IMG/VR virus record: IMGVR_UViG_3300035698_013118
Coordinates: 1-48,227 of that record
Reading direction: 5' to 3' (one strand)
Origin: a virus
Length of the DNA stretch: 48,227 nucleotides
The position numbers and the translations under genes were made by a program. The notes beneath the pieces were generated by a model. The model had not been told where the DNA came from. It ran no database searches and worked only from the letters and a program-made list of their open reading frames with translations. Below, in pieces: positions 29,722-37,987 of this stretch (position 1 is its first letter; the number at the start of each line of letters is the position of its first letter).

Positions 29722-29963
29722 GCGAAGCCGACGACCTTGACCGCGCCGCCGAGCTCACGCAGCGCACCAACGACGCCCACGTCCACCGCGCCATGCAAAA
29801 GGCCAGGCCCGAGCAGGTACAGCGCGCCGATGGCACGTGGCCCCACCCCGAGTGTGTGGACTGCGACGCCGTGATCCCGCTGGGGCGCTTGAAGCTGGGG
29901 CGCATTCGCTGCGTGCACTGCCAGGAGGCCATCGAGCGAGGCCGGCGCGGGAGGGTGGCATGA
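29718..29963 (+). CDS. DksA/TraR-type zinc-finger protein, 81 aa
   Basis: C-terminal zinc finger CVDCDAVIPLGRLKLGRIRC followed by VHC fits the C-x2-C-x17-C-x2-C pattern of the DksA/TraR family, with the typical 'IP..RL' between the pairs. The N-terminal 40 residues are a short acidic helix (MSEADDLDRAAELTQR). Short TraR-like phage proteins bind the secondary channel of host RNA polymerase and alter promoter choice; here that is inferred by family. ATGA-coupled at both ends. Confidence 0.85.
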   Translation: MSEADDLDRAAELTQRTNDAHVHRAMQKARPEQVQRADGTWPHPECVDCDAVIPLGRLKLGRIRCVHCQEAIERGRRGRVA

Positions 29964-30580
29964 GTACGATCGCAGCCCTCTACGTTGAGCCTGATGGTGC
30001 TTACTTTGGCCTGCCGGGGGTAGACCCCTGGGACGAGGCGAGGGACGCCCGGACCTACTCAGGCCCACACCCGGTTGTCGCGCACCCGCCCTGCCAGCGG
30101 TGGGGCAAATACTGGCACGGCGCGCCACGCAAACCCCACCAGTACCGCAAGGGCGAAGACGGCGGCTGCTTCGGCGCCGCGCTGACAGCCGTTCGCAACT
30201 ACGGGGGCGTTCTTGAGCACCCCGCTGACTCCCATGCCTGGGGCTGGTTTGGTCTGGCAAAGCCGCCGAGGGCCGGGGGTTGGGTCAGGGCCGACGAGCA
30301 CGGCGGCTGGACCTGTCACGTCGAGCAGGGGCACTACGGACACCTTGCCCGCAAAGCCACGTGGCTGTATTCGGTCGACACCGAGCGCCCGGATCTGATC
30401 TGGGGGCCTGGGAAGCAGCGCATCCACCCGGTGGCCCTGGCCAAGTACGGCTACGAGAAAGCCCTGCGCATCGGGATGATGGCCATGGTGGGCGGCAAGG
30501 ACAAGACCCGAATCCGAAACACCACCCCGGCCGGGTTCCGGGACATCCTGGTCGAACTGGCGAGAGGGCCTACCCAATGA
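29960..30580 (+). CDS. C5-methyltransferase-like phage protein with PPC motif, 206 aa
   Basis: HPVVAHPPCQRWGKYWHG contains Pro-Pro-Cys (C45), like the catalytic loop of cytosine-C5 methyltransferases, and GGVLEHPADSHAWGWFG resembles the following conserved block. No AdoMet-binding FxGxG motif precedes it, and the protein is short. The family (starting aalyv...g.Y.glpgvDpWdeaRDAR.Y.GPhPVVAHPPC) is common in phages and of unproven function. It may be a DNA or nucleotide modification protein. Confidence 0.55.
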   Translation: MSTIAALYVEPDGAYFGLPGVDPWDEARDARTYSGPHPVVAHPPCQRWGKYWHGAPRKPHQYRKGEDGGCFGAALTAVRNYGGVLEHPADSHAWGWFGLAKPPRAGGWVRADEHGGWTCHVEQGHYGHLARKATWLYSVDTERPDLIWGPGKQRIHPVALAKYGYEKALRIGMMAMVGGKDKTRIRNTTPAGFRDILVELARGPTQ

Positions 30581-30930
30581 CTCCCACCCCCAGAAAGCAG
30601 CAGGCCCTCAAGGCCGATCGCATGCTGAGCGCGCTGCTGCGCACCCCCAAGACAAGGGCGGGCCTGATCGCCGCCGTCACCGGCAAGAGCGTGAGCCGCC
30701 ACTTCGTCTTCGGGTGGTTGGCGCAGAGGGTCGCATCGGGAGAGGTCGCGGTGCACAAAAGCTCGCGCACCCCAACCTACCAACTCAGCACGTTCCTGAG
30801 CGTCGAGCCCACAGCAGAGGGCAGCTACCCGGCGTGGCTTGAGCCACGCACCCTGCCCTATGCCGGGCAGCGCCGCGTGTTCACCGCCGGCACCCAAGTC
30901 AACATGAAAGAGGAACAGAAATGCGATTGA
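30577..30930 (+). CDS. Possible winged-helix protein, 117 aa
   Basis: ATGA-coupled upstream and overlapping the polymerase start by 10 bases. A basic N-terminus (TPTPRKQQALKADRMLSALL) is followed by RTPKTRAGLIAAVTGKSVSR and GWLAQRVASGEVAVHKSSRT, which together suggest a winged helix (helix-turn-helix then a beta wing). It could regulate or assist the polymerase gene. Low-level assignment. Confidence 0.6.
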   Translation: MTPTPRKQQALKADRMLSALLRTPKTRAGLIAAVTGKSVSRHFVFGWLAQRVASGEVAVHKSSRTPTYQLSTFLSVEPTAEGSYPAWLEPRTLPYAGQRRVFTAGTQVNMKEEQKCD

Positions 30931-33900
30931 TCATAGATGCCAACAGTTTGCTCAATGAGGCCCTGCTCAGGGGCGAGGACAAAGAGTTCGGCCGCGTCAT
31001 CACCGGCGCGGACGGCAAGCAGGTCCAGGTCAACAGCGCCGGCTACGGCTTCGAAGGTTTCTTCGACAAGTACGTCGCGGCGTTGGGGGAGTTCGGCCTG
31101 CAGCCCATCAACACCATCGTCGTGTGGGACGGCGCCAACGCCAAGCAGATGCGCCGCAACTACCTGGCAGGCTACAAGCTGGGGCGCGACAAGGCGCCCG
31201 AGGTCAGCGAGCAGCTGAACCTTGCCCGTGACATGGTCACCAAAGCCCTGTACCACCTCGGCGCCACCGTGGTGCAGCAGCCACGCATGGAGGCAGACGA
31301 CGTGATCGGCTACCTTTGCCGGCACCTGCGAGGCGAGCGCAACACCGTCGTCACTTCCGACGGCGATCTGTGCGTGCTGCACGACGACAACACCGACGTC
31401 TGGCGCCTGAAGGAGCTGAACAAGAACCCGTGCGGCCCGTTCCCCCACCGCTACATCACCCACTACAAGGCCCTGGTCGGTGACACCTCCGACAAGATCC
31501 CGGGCGCCAAGGGCTTCGGCGACGCAGCCTTCATCCAGTTCGTCGCCACCTTCGGCCTGGAGGGCCTGGACGAGATGCAGCGCATGATCGAGGCAGGCAC
31601 CCTGCACGAGCTTGCCGAGAGCCTGGCGGACATGCCCAAGCTGAGGACGGTGCTGGAGAACAAAGACACCGTCACCGCATCCTGGGTCGTGGCCCGCCTG
31701 CACATCGACGAGGTCAACACGATGCGCGCGCCGCTGCAGATCACGCCCGGCATGGTGACGCAGTGGGCCGACGTGCCAGAAGAACTGCGGGTGCACGACC
31801 TGCGCATGAAGTACGGCACCAAGACCCTGGTCACCGCGTCCAACTACGAGGTCGTGGTGGCCCGCCTGCCCAAGGGCATCCACGCCGCGCCCTTTGTCGC
31901 GCTGGACATCGAGACCGCCGAGGGCGAGGAGTCCGACGAGTGGATCGACCGCATGAAGGCCGCCACCGAGTCCGATCGTGAGCGCATCGATGTGCTGGGC
32001 CACGAGCTGTGCGGCATGTCGCTCACCTTCGGCGACAACCTGCAGCACACGGTCTACATGGCCGTGAACCACAAGGACAGCGACAACATCACGGTCGACC
32101 AGTGCCGCGCCGTGGTCGAGCTGATCCCCCAGACCAAGCACATCGTCATCCAGAACCGCAACTTCGAGTTCAGCGTGCTGTACCGCACCTGGGGCGACAA
32201 GTGGGCCGACAACGGCTGGAGCGGCTTCATCCCCAACGCGCTGGACACCAAGATCGGTGCCAGCTACGTCGACGAGAACCACCCCAAAGGCCTGAAGCAC
32301 CGCTCCAAGCTGCACCTGGGCTACGAGCAGCAGACCTTCGAGAAGGTCACCACGGTGAGCGGTCCCCTGGGCACGCTCACCGGTGGGCGCTTCGTTCGGG
32401 AATACGACCAGGTCATCGACACCATGCCCAACGGCGTGGACGCTGACGGCGTGGTGCAGTTCCTGGAGACCACCCAGCGCTGGGAGGACCGCCGCCACAA
32501 GATGGACGCACTCACCGCCGAGCACGTCTTCGACTACGGCTGCGACGACACCATCTGCACCGCCGCGCTGCACCACTACTACAAGCTGGTGATGGAGATC
32601 GAGGGCACCTGGGACACCTACCTCGAAGTCGAGACGCTCCCCGAGTACCTCACCACGCTTGCCTTTGTTCAGGGCGTGCCGATCTCGCTGCCCAAGCTGC
32701 GCGAGATGGAACTGAAGGACGACGAGCGCTACGCCGACGGCTGGGGGGTGATGCGGGCCTACCTCATGGCCAAGGGTTGGGAAGGCACTGTGCGCCCCGA
32801 GTTCGAGGCGCCCCTTGAGCCTTCCGACGTCAAGCTGGCAGCCAGCGTGCTGCTGGACGCAGAGTTCACCACCAAGAAGCGCAAGCTCAACGCAATGGCG
32901 TTTGACATGCGCGAGCAGTTTCCCGACAACGCCACGGCCAGCGTGCTTGCCGCCGCTGTCGAGCAGGGTGATGTGGACGCGATCAACCGGATGATCAAGG
33001 ACAACTTCACTGGCGAGCCCAAGATCAACTTCGGGTCCCCGAAACAGATCCAGAACCTGCTGTATCACGTCGTCGGCGCGGTGCCCCGCATCGTCAACAA
33101 GATGACGGACAAGCAGCGCGAAACGAACGAAGACATGAAGGAGGCGTTCAACAAGATGCGCCGGGCGCGCGACCTCAAAGTCGACCTGTTCTCGATCACG
33201 GAACCTGTGAGCGGCAAAGACTCCCGGGGCAAGTCGGTGACTTTGAGGCCACTGCTGGACGAGGAGCGCGAGGCGCTCATCAGCAAGGCCTCCACCGACG
33301 ACTCGGCCGTGGCCTACGCCCTGGCCAAGGACAGCCTCGGTGACGAGGAGCGCGCTGTGCTCACCGCATTCGGCGCCATCAAGTCGGTGATGACGCGTCG
33401 CAGCCTTTTCTACAAGACCTACAAGGTCATCGGGCACTGGCGCGACGGGCGCATCCACTCGTCGCTGAACCAGTCCGAGGCGGTGACGCGGCGCTACTCG
33501 TCCAGCGCCCCGAACGTGCAGCAGCTGCCTTCGCGGGGCGAGGGCGCCGAGTTTCGCGAGATCATTTTGCCGCACCACAAGAATGCCGTTGTCGTGGCGT
33601 GTGACTTCAGTGGACAGGAGCTGCGCAACCTTGCCGAGCAGAGCGGCGACGCCGCGCTGACCGCTTGCTACGTGGGCGACAACCTGCTTGATGTGCACAG
33701 CCTGACCGCGGTGCAAGCTTCGCTCTACCTGTGGGACGCCCCGGTGACCTACGACGAGTTCCTGGCCATGCTGGCCTCCGAGAACAAGGACGCCAAGACC
33801 AAGGCCAAGGAGCTGCGCGGCTCCAGCAAGACGGTGAACTTCGCGTCCCAGTACGGGGCGCAGGCGATGAACATCGCGCAGCAGCTGATGGTCGACGAGG

Positions 33901-34415
33901 AGACCGCCCAGAACTTCCTGAACGCGAAGGACAAGGCGTTCCCGGGCATCGAGGTCTGGAAGAAGGTGGTCGAGGATCGGACGGCCGAGGTTGGCTACGC
34001 GGTGTCGATGATGGGTGCGCGGCGCCACCTGCAGGCTCCGCTGAACTCCGAAAACAGTTGGGAGCGCGCAGCGGCCGCCCGCCAAGCCAGCAACCACTAC
34101 ATCCAGGCCAGTTGCGCCGAGCAGAGCAAACTGGCCATGGCCTCGATGTGGCGCGCCGGGCTGTTCACCGGCAGGTTCGACGCTTGCTTCTACTTCCCGG
34201 TCCACGACGAATGCGTGGCCTCGGTCCACAAGGATCAGGCAGTGGAGTTCACCAAGTTGTTCCATGCCTGCATGGTCCAGCCCTACGCCGGGATGAAGAT
34301 CCCGATCGTCTCGTCGATCGAGATCGGGCGCAACTTCGGCAACCTGATCGAGGTCGGCGAAGTGCCCGACGAGCAGAAAATTCAGGAGGCCATCAACAAG
34401 GTTTTCGCGGTATAG
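30921..34415 (+). CDS. polA: DNA polymerase I (family A) with 5'-3' and 3'-5' exonuclease domains
   Basis: 1164 aa, longer than bacterial Pol I (about 930). The N-terminal FEN-like 5'-3' exonuclease has EADD (124-127), TSDGD (145-149) and GDTSDKIPG (187-195). The proofreading domain has DIET (329-332), NRNFEFSVL and YGCDD. The polymerase has motif A CDFSGQELRNLA (D895), motif B KTVNFASQYG (K970, F974) and motif C HDE (1095-1097). This is the replicative polymerase of the phage. Position 974 corresponds to E. coli F762 and is Phe. The extra length lies mainly in and after the proofreading domain (residues 330-740). AGGAAC precedes the ATG. Confidence 0.95.
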   Translation: MRLIIDANSLLNEALLRGEDKEFGRVITGADGKQVQVNSAGYGFEGFFDKYVAALGEFGLQPINTIVVWDGANAKQMRRNYLAGYKLGRDKAPEVSEQLNLARDMVTKALYHLGATVVQQPRMEADDVIGYLCRHLRGERNTVVTSDGDLCVLHDDNTDVWRLKELNKNPCGPFPHRYITHYKALVGDTSDKIPGAKGFGDAAFIQFVATFGLEGLDEMQRMIEAGTLHELAESLADMPKLRTVLENKDTVTASWVVARLHIDEVNTMRAPLQITPGMVTQWADVPEELRVHDLRMKYGTKTLVTASNYEVVVARLPKGIHAAPFVALDIETAEGEESDEWIDRMKAATESDRERIDVLGHELCGMSLTFGDNLQHTVYMAVNHKDSDNITVDQCRAVVELIPQTKHIVIQNRNFEFSVLYRTWGDKWADNGWSGFIPNALDTKIGASYVDENHPKGLKHRSKLHLGYEQQTFEKVTTVSGPLGTLTGGRFVREYDQVIDTMPNGVDADGVVQFLETTQRWEDRRHKMDALTAEHVFDYGCDDTICTAALHHYYKLVMEIEGTWDTYLEVETLPEYLTTLAFVQGVPISLPKLREMELKDDERYADGWGVMRAYLMAKGWEGTVRPEFEAPLEPSDVKLAASVLLDAEFTTKKRKLNAMAFDMREQFPDNATASVLAAAVEQGDVDAINRMIKDNFTGEPKINFGSPKQIQNLLYHVVGAVPRIVNKMTDKQRETNEDMKEAFNKMRRARDLKVDLFSITEPVSGKDSRGKSVTLRPLLDEEREALISKASTDDSAVAYALAKDSLGDEERAVLTAFGAIKSVMTRRSLFYKTYKVIGHWRDGRIHSSLNQSEAVTRRYSSSAPNVQQLPSRGEGAEFREIILPHHKNAVVVACDFSGQELRNLAEQSGDAALTACYVGDNLLDVHSLTAVQASLYLWDAPVTYDEFLAMLASENKDAKTKAKELRGSSKTVNFASQYGAQAMNIAQQLMVDEETAQNFLNAKDKAFPGIEVWKKVVEDRTAEVGYAVSMMGARRHLQAPLNSENSWERAAAARQASNHYIQASCAEQSKLAMASMWRAGLFTGRFDACFYFPVHDECVASVHKDQAVEFTKLFHACMVQPYAGMKIPIVSSIEIGRNFGNLIEVGEVPDEQKIQEAINKVFAV

Positions 34416-34423
34416 TGCCAGCC

Positions 34424-34445
34424 CTCACCGACAAAGATCGGTGAG
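34424..34445 (+). promoter_or_regulatory. Hairpin after the polymerase gene
   Basis: CTCACCGA/TCGGTGAG, 8 bp with loop CAAAGA, 9 bases after the stop codon. No U run follows, so it is more likely an RNA-stabilising or processing hairpin than a full terminator. Confidence 0.5.
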
Positions 34446-34484
34446 CGGTCCCGATAGAACAACAATAAAAACCGAGGGCATGCG

Positions 34485-34748
34485 ATGGACATCCACGCAA
34501 AAAAGCAGGGGCGCCCGCCTCTGGGTACGGGCGAACTCGCCCCCGACAAAGTCAAGGGCCTTTGGCGGCTCATCAAGCACAACGAAGCCAGCACCAGTCA
34601 AGACCGGCGCTGGCTTTGCATTTGCGAGTGCGGCAGCACCCGCTGGGTCAAAGAGCAAGCGCTCAGACACAACCAGTCCCGCTCATGCGGCTGCACCCGA
34701 GTCAAGGTGCTTGCAGCGTCGCTGAGCCAAGCCAGCGGCTGGAGGTGA
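34485..34748 (+). CDS. Stand-alone zinc-ribbon protein of the HNH-associated type, 87 aa
   Basis: The module GLWRLIKHNE...RRWLCICECG (C47, C49)...SCGC (C68, C70) is the same as in the 3574 protein and in the N-terminus of the HNH endonuclease at 35479, 0.7 kb downstream. No nuclease domain follows. It is either a separated DNA-binding module or the remnant of a homing endonuclease. GAGGGCATGCG precedes the ATG. Confidence 0.7.
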   Translation: MDIHAKKQGRPPLGTGELAPDKVKGLWRLIKHNEASTSQDRRWLCICECGSTRWVKEQALRHNQSRSCGCTRVKVLAASLSQASGWR

Positions 34749-34751
34749 CCC

Positions 34752-35240
34752 ATGGTCACTTTCAAGCGCACAGGCAACAAGGCCAACCGGGGCAAGCCCA
34801 CCGAGGATGCCGTCGCGAAAGCGCTGGCCACTTGGCAGGGCCAGCGCATGGACCGCGAGTTCAACCGGCTGGTCGACAGCAAGGCAGCGGGCCGGATCAT
34901 CAAGGCGGCGGCGGCGGACTTCGAGTTCTTCATCAACGATTTTGACGACCAGTACTCCCTGCAGGCGCACCACGGCCTGATCGAGGCGAAAGAGACCGAG
35001 CACGAGTTTCGGATTGCCCGCCCCAAGATCACGCAGCTCCCTGCGATGCGCCGCAGGCGCCTCTCTGGCGGCAGGTGCTTCGTGGTGGTCTACCACAGCA
35101 CGATCAAGAGGTACCGCGCAGTGTCAGTCCGATGGCTTGACGCCAACGGCGACAAAGGCTCCTGGAACCTGGAGCCGATCCCCACCTTCGAGACCCCGAT
35201 CGAGGCCCTGAACTGGGCAAGTTCGGGGCTGTTCGCATGA
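34752..35240 (+). CDS. RecU/VRR-like nuclease (Holliday-junction resolvase candidate)
   Basis: 162 aa. A basic N-terminus (TFKRTGNKANRGKPTEDAVA) leads to FEFFINDFDDQYSLQAHHGL followed by IEAKETEHEF, giving the acidic residue plus E78-x-K80 core of a restriction-endonuclease-like fold. RIARPKITQLPAMRRRRLSG followed by GRCFVVVYHS then resembles RecU (penicillin-binding protein-related factor A). Such enzymes cut branched DNA. Located in the recombination block; GGAGGTGA precedes the ATG. Confidence 0.7.
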   Translation: MVTFKRTGNKANRGKPTEDAVAKALATWQGQRMDREFNRLVDSKAAGRIIKAAAADFEFFINDFDDQYSLQAHHGLIEAKETEHEFRIARPKITQLPAMRRRRLSGGRCFVVVYHSTIKRYRAVSVRWLDANGDKGSWNLEPIPTFETPIEALNWASSGLFA

Positions 35241-35482
35241 AGGAGCGCCACTGCGCCTACTGCCGCAACATCCGCCCCGACGAGGGTTTTCGCAGGGTCT
35301 TATCTGCTGTCGACACCTCGGTGCGCTACATGTGCCCCGGGTGCCAAGACCGCCGCAAGCTGCCCCGCGCAAAGCTTGTCGAGATGGCCCAGGTGGAAAC
35401 AGAAGAACGCCGCGCTGCCGCCTCGGCGGCGGCCGCGCTGGCGGCTCGAGAAACATTTGAAAGGAAAAGGAACCTGACATGA
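35237..35482 (+). CDS. Small zinc-finger protein, 81 aa
   Basis: HCAYCRNIRPDEGFRR and YMCPGCQDRRK provide two C-x2-C pairs about 23 residues apart, a plausible zinc ribbon. The C-terminal 40 residues form a charged Ala/Glu/Arg helix. ATGA-coupled at both ends between the RecU-like nuclease and the HNH endonuclease. Confidence 0.75.
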   Translation: MKERHCAYCRNIRPDEGFRRVLSAVDTSVRYMCPGCQDRRKLPRAKLVEMAQVETEERRAAASAAAALAARETFERKRNLT

Positions 35483-36123
35483 CGAAACGAACACTGGAGA
35501 ACCTAGATGGGGCTGTTTTCGGGGCGTGGACAGTGCTGGCGCGCGTGCCAGGTCTTTCGACGAGGTGCTCGGCCGTGTGTCGGTGCGGGACGCTCAGGCA
35601 GGTGCGGGTCCAGGACCTTCGTAAGGGGGCTAGCCGCTCCTGTGGGTGCCGGGGAGCTGCGGGTAAGTCGCACGACGCGGGTGCTGACCTGCGCAGGACT
35701 CACGGCAAAGACCACGGAGACAAGGTCTACCGAACTTGGAGAAACGCCAAGACCCGGGTCTCTAACCCCCGCAACCCGAAGCACGAGAGCTACGGAGCGA
35801 GGGGAATAGACATGGACCCCACGTGGTTCAACTCCTTCGAGGCATTTCTTGCCGGGGTTGGGGAGCCACCAGGGCCCGACCTTTCGTTGGACCGCATTGA
35901 AAACGATCGGGGCTACTGGCCTGGGAACGTGCGGTGGGCAACGGGGCTGGAGCAGGCGCGCAACAAGCGCACAACCAGGAGACTTGAGTACCTGGGGGAG
36001 CTAAGGCCCCTGGTTGTTTGGTGTGAAGAACTAGGGGTCGGCTACAAGCAGGCCTGCTACAGGTTCAGCCTGGGCCTCAGCCCTCACGAAATTTTATTTG
36101 GAAGGGGCTCAAAGTGCTCGTAA
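35479..36123 (+). CDS. HNH homing-type endonuclease with N-terminal zinc ribbon
   Basis: 214 aa. The N-terminal zinc ribbon has CRCG (C34, C36) and SCGC (C55, C57). The HNH part follows: THGKDHGDKVYRTWRNAKTR, then ESYGARGIDMDPTWFNSFEA and SLDRIENDRGYWPGNVRWAT, with D138-R139 and the N150/W153/N162 set. This is a common free-standing phage endonuclease that nicks or cuts DNA and spreads by homing. The C-terminal 45 residues (VVWCEELGVGYKQACYRFSL) form a helix-turn-helix-like tail. Codon use is slightly less GC-rich. It overlaps the next gene by 10 bases. Confidence 0.85.
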   Translation: MTKRTLENLDGAVFGAWTVLARVPGLSTRCSAVCRCGTLRQVRVQDLRKGASRSCGCRGAAGKSHDAGADLRRTHGKDHGDKVYRTWRNAKTRVSNPRNPKHESYGARGIDMDPTWFNSFEAFLAGVGEPPGPDLSLDRIENDRGYWPGNVRWATGLEQARNKRTTRRLEYLGELRPLVVWCEELGVGYKQACYRFSLGLSPHEILFGRGSKCS

Positions 36124-37181
36124 TCTCAGACACACACATCGGCGTCATCCGCAGCGGGGGCACCACCCACACGAGCGCCGAGCAGGTCAGGGAGTACCTG
36201 CTGCAGAAGTTCGCCGAGCACCTGCTGCTGGCCGACGAGGTGCTCATAAACGGCGACCTCTTTGATACCTACAGCATCCCGCTGATTGACCTATTCAGGA
36301 CCCATCAGATCATCTCTGACTGGCTGGCTGCGGGGGACCGGCGCGTCCACCTTGTTCCAGGCAACCACTGTCTGAGCAAGAACAGCGAGAACCTGTCCAG
36401 CTTCGAGCTCATGGCCCGGCTGCTACAGGCGCGCTTTGGGGAACGGGTGCGCTACCTGCAGGGCGGCTGTCAAGTCAAGGAGGGCATCTACGTGATCAGC
36501 CACGTCAGGAACCAAGACATCTTTGACCATGAGCTCACGCAGGTGCCCGAAGGCATGAAGTACCTGCTGCTGCACTGCAATTTCGACTCACCCTTCGCCT
36601 GCGACGCCGACAACTCCCTGAATTTATCCCGTGAGCAGGCCAAGGCACTCAAGGCCCGGGGCATCACGATGGTGCTGGGCCACGAGCACCAGGGTCGTGA
36701 GCTACTGGGCGGCAGCGTGATCATCGTAGGCAATCAGGTGCCCTCAAGTGTTTCGGATTGCATGTCTCACGGCGACGGCCAGCGAGCGGGCACCAAGCGC
36801 GCGCTGATCCTTGAGGACGGTGGGCACCGGTTCACCCAAACCTGGTCCGTCGACGACGAGGACGGCTGGTTCGCCCGGGTCGACTGGAAGGAACTGGCCG
36901 AGGTCATCGAGGAGGGCCGCGGCTTCATCCGTGTCGAAGGTGAGGCCACCCGCGACGAGGCCCCCGCTGTCGTGCGCGCCATTGCCGCGTTTCGTCAGCG
37001 CAGCCAGTCCTTCGTCGTCACCAACGCCGTGCACATCGAGCAGGCCGAGGGCTTGGGGGATCTGGAAGACAGCATCGAAGACGTCCGCACCGTGGACATC
37101 ATGGCGCTTTTGCTGGAACAACTTGATGAGCGCGAGAGCGCCATCGTACGGGCCTTGTTGGCCGAGAAGGAAATGACTTGA
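36114..37181 (+). CDS. sbcD: SbcD/Mre11-like nuclease subunit
   Basis: 355 aa from GTG. Calcineurin-type phosphoesterase motifs: ISDTHIG (D6, H8), GDLFD (47-51), GNHC (83-86), LLHCNF, and GHEHQ (189-193). With the SbcC/Rad50 subunit encoded 0.8 kb downstream, it forms the ATP-dependent nuclease that opens hairpins and processes double-strand ends, as T4 gp47/gp46 do. GGAAGGGG lies upstream. The gene pair is split by thymidylate synthase, with overlapping ends. Confidence 0.92.
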   Translation: MLVISDTHIGVIRSGGTTHTSAEQVREYLLQKFAEHLLLADEVLINGDLFDTYSIPLIDLFRTHQIISDWLAAGDRRVHLVPGNHCLSKNSENLSSFELMARLLQARFGERVRYLQGGCQVKEGIYVISHVRNQDIFDHELTQVPEGMKYLLLHCNFDSPFACDADNSLNLSREQAKALKARGITMVLGHEHQGRELLGGSVIIVGNQVPSSVSDCMSHGDGQRAGTKRALILEDGGHRFTQTWSVDDEDGWFARVDWKELAEVIEEGRGFIRVEGEATRDEAPAVVRAIAAFRQRSQSFVVTNAVHIEQAEGLGDLEDSIEDVRTVDIMALLLEQLDERESAIVRALLAEKEMT

Positions 37182-37978
37182 ACTACGACTACCAATACGA
37201 AATCGCCCTCAACAACATCATGGACCACGGCGACGACCGTGGTGACCGCACAGGCACAGGCACGCGAGGCCTGTTCGGCATGCAGCTGAGATGGGACCTT
37301 GCCGAGGGCTTCCCCCTCATCACGACGAAGAAGGTATTCATGCGGGGGCTCGTCGAGGAGCTGCTGTGGATGCTGCGGGGTTGCACCAACAACCACGAGC
37401 TCGTGGCCAAGGGCGTGCACATCTGGGACGCCTGGTCCGACATGTTTGGCAATCTCGGCCCTATCTACGGCGCGCAGTGGCGCTCGTGGAAGGGCAGCGA
37501 CGGCGAGGTGATCGACCAGATCTCCTGGGTGATCAACGAAATCAAAGCCAACCCGAACAGCCGCCGCCTCGTTGTGAGCGCGTGGAATGTTGCGGACCTG
37601 CCCAAGATGGCGCTGGCGCCTTGCCACTGCCTGTTCCAGTTCTTCGTGTCCAAGGGCAAGCTCAGCTGCCAGCTCTACCAGCGAAGCGCTGACATGTTCC
37701 TGGGGGTGCCCTTCAACATCGCCAGTTACGCGTTGCTCACCCACATGGTGGCGCAGCAGTGTGGCCTGCAAGTCGGGCAATTCGTCTGGACCGGCGGCGA
37801 CTGCCACATCTACAGCAACCACCACGAGCAGGTGAGGGAGCAGCTGAGCAGGCAGGGCAGCCCGTACCCAACCCTCGCCCTTCGCCCTGCGGCGTCAATC
37901 TTCGACTACTCGTTCGAGGACGTGCTGCTCGGAGGGTACAACCCACAACCCGCCATCGCCGCGCCGGTGGCCATCTGA
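37178..37978 (+). CDS. thyA: Thymidylate synthase
   Basis: 266 aa, start TTG overlapping the previous stop, against 264 aa in E. coli. Conserved blocks: [44 protein letters not shown], the catalytic PCH loop [10 protein letters not shown] (C149), [20 protein letters not shown] and the end PAIAAPVAI. The Asn in FNIAS indicates dUMP rather than dCMP as substrate. It makes dTMP (or, by analogy with some phages, a modified uracil nucleotide; a folate-dependent hydroxymethylase cannot be excluded by eye). The ribosome-binding site is AAGGAA. Confidence 0.93.
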   Translation: MNYDYQYEIALNNIMDHGDDRGDRTGTGTRGLFGMQLRWDLAEGFPLITTKKVFMRGLVEELLWMLRGCTNNHELVAKGVHIWDAWSDMFGNLGPIYGAQWRSWKGSDGEVIDQISWVINEIKANPNSRRLVVSAWNVADLPKMALAPCHCLFQFFVSKGKLSCQLYQRSADMFLGVPFNIASYALLTHMVAQQCGLQVGQFVWTGGDCHIYSNHHEQVREQLSRQGSPYPTLALRPAASIFDYSFEDVLLGGYNPQPAIAAPVAI

Positions 37979-37987
37979 TTGAACGAC

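Noticed and set aside
30858-34265. Very long open frame on the - strand opposite the polymerase gene
   Set aside because: The + strand frame has all polymerase motifs; the antisense frame is the usual mirror of GC-rich codon bias and has no recognisable domain. The same holds for long antisense frames opposite the ligase, helicase and SbcC genes.
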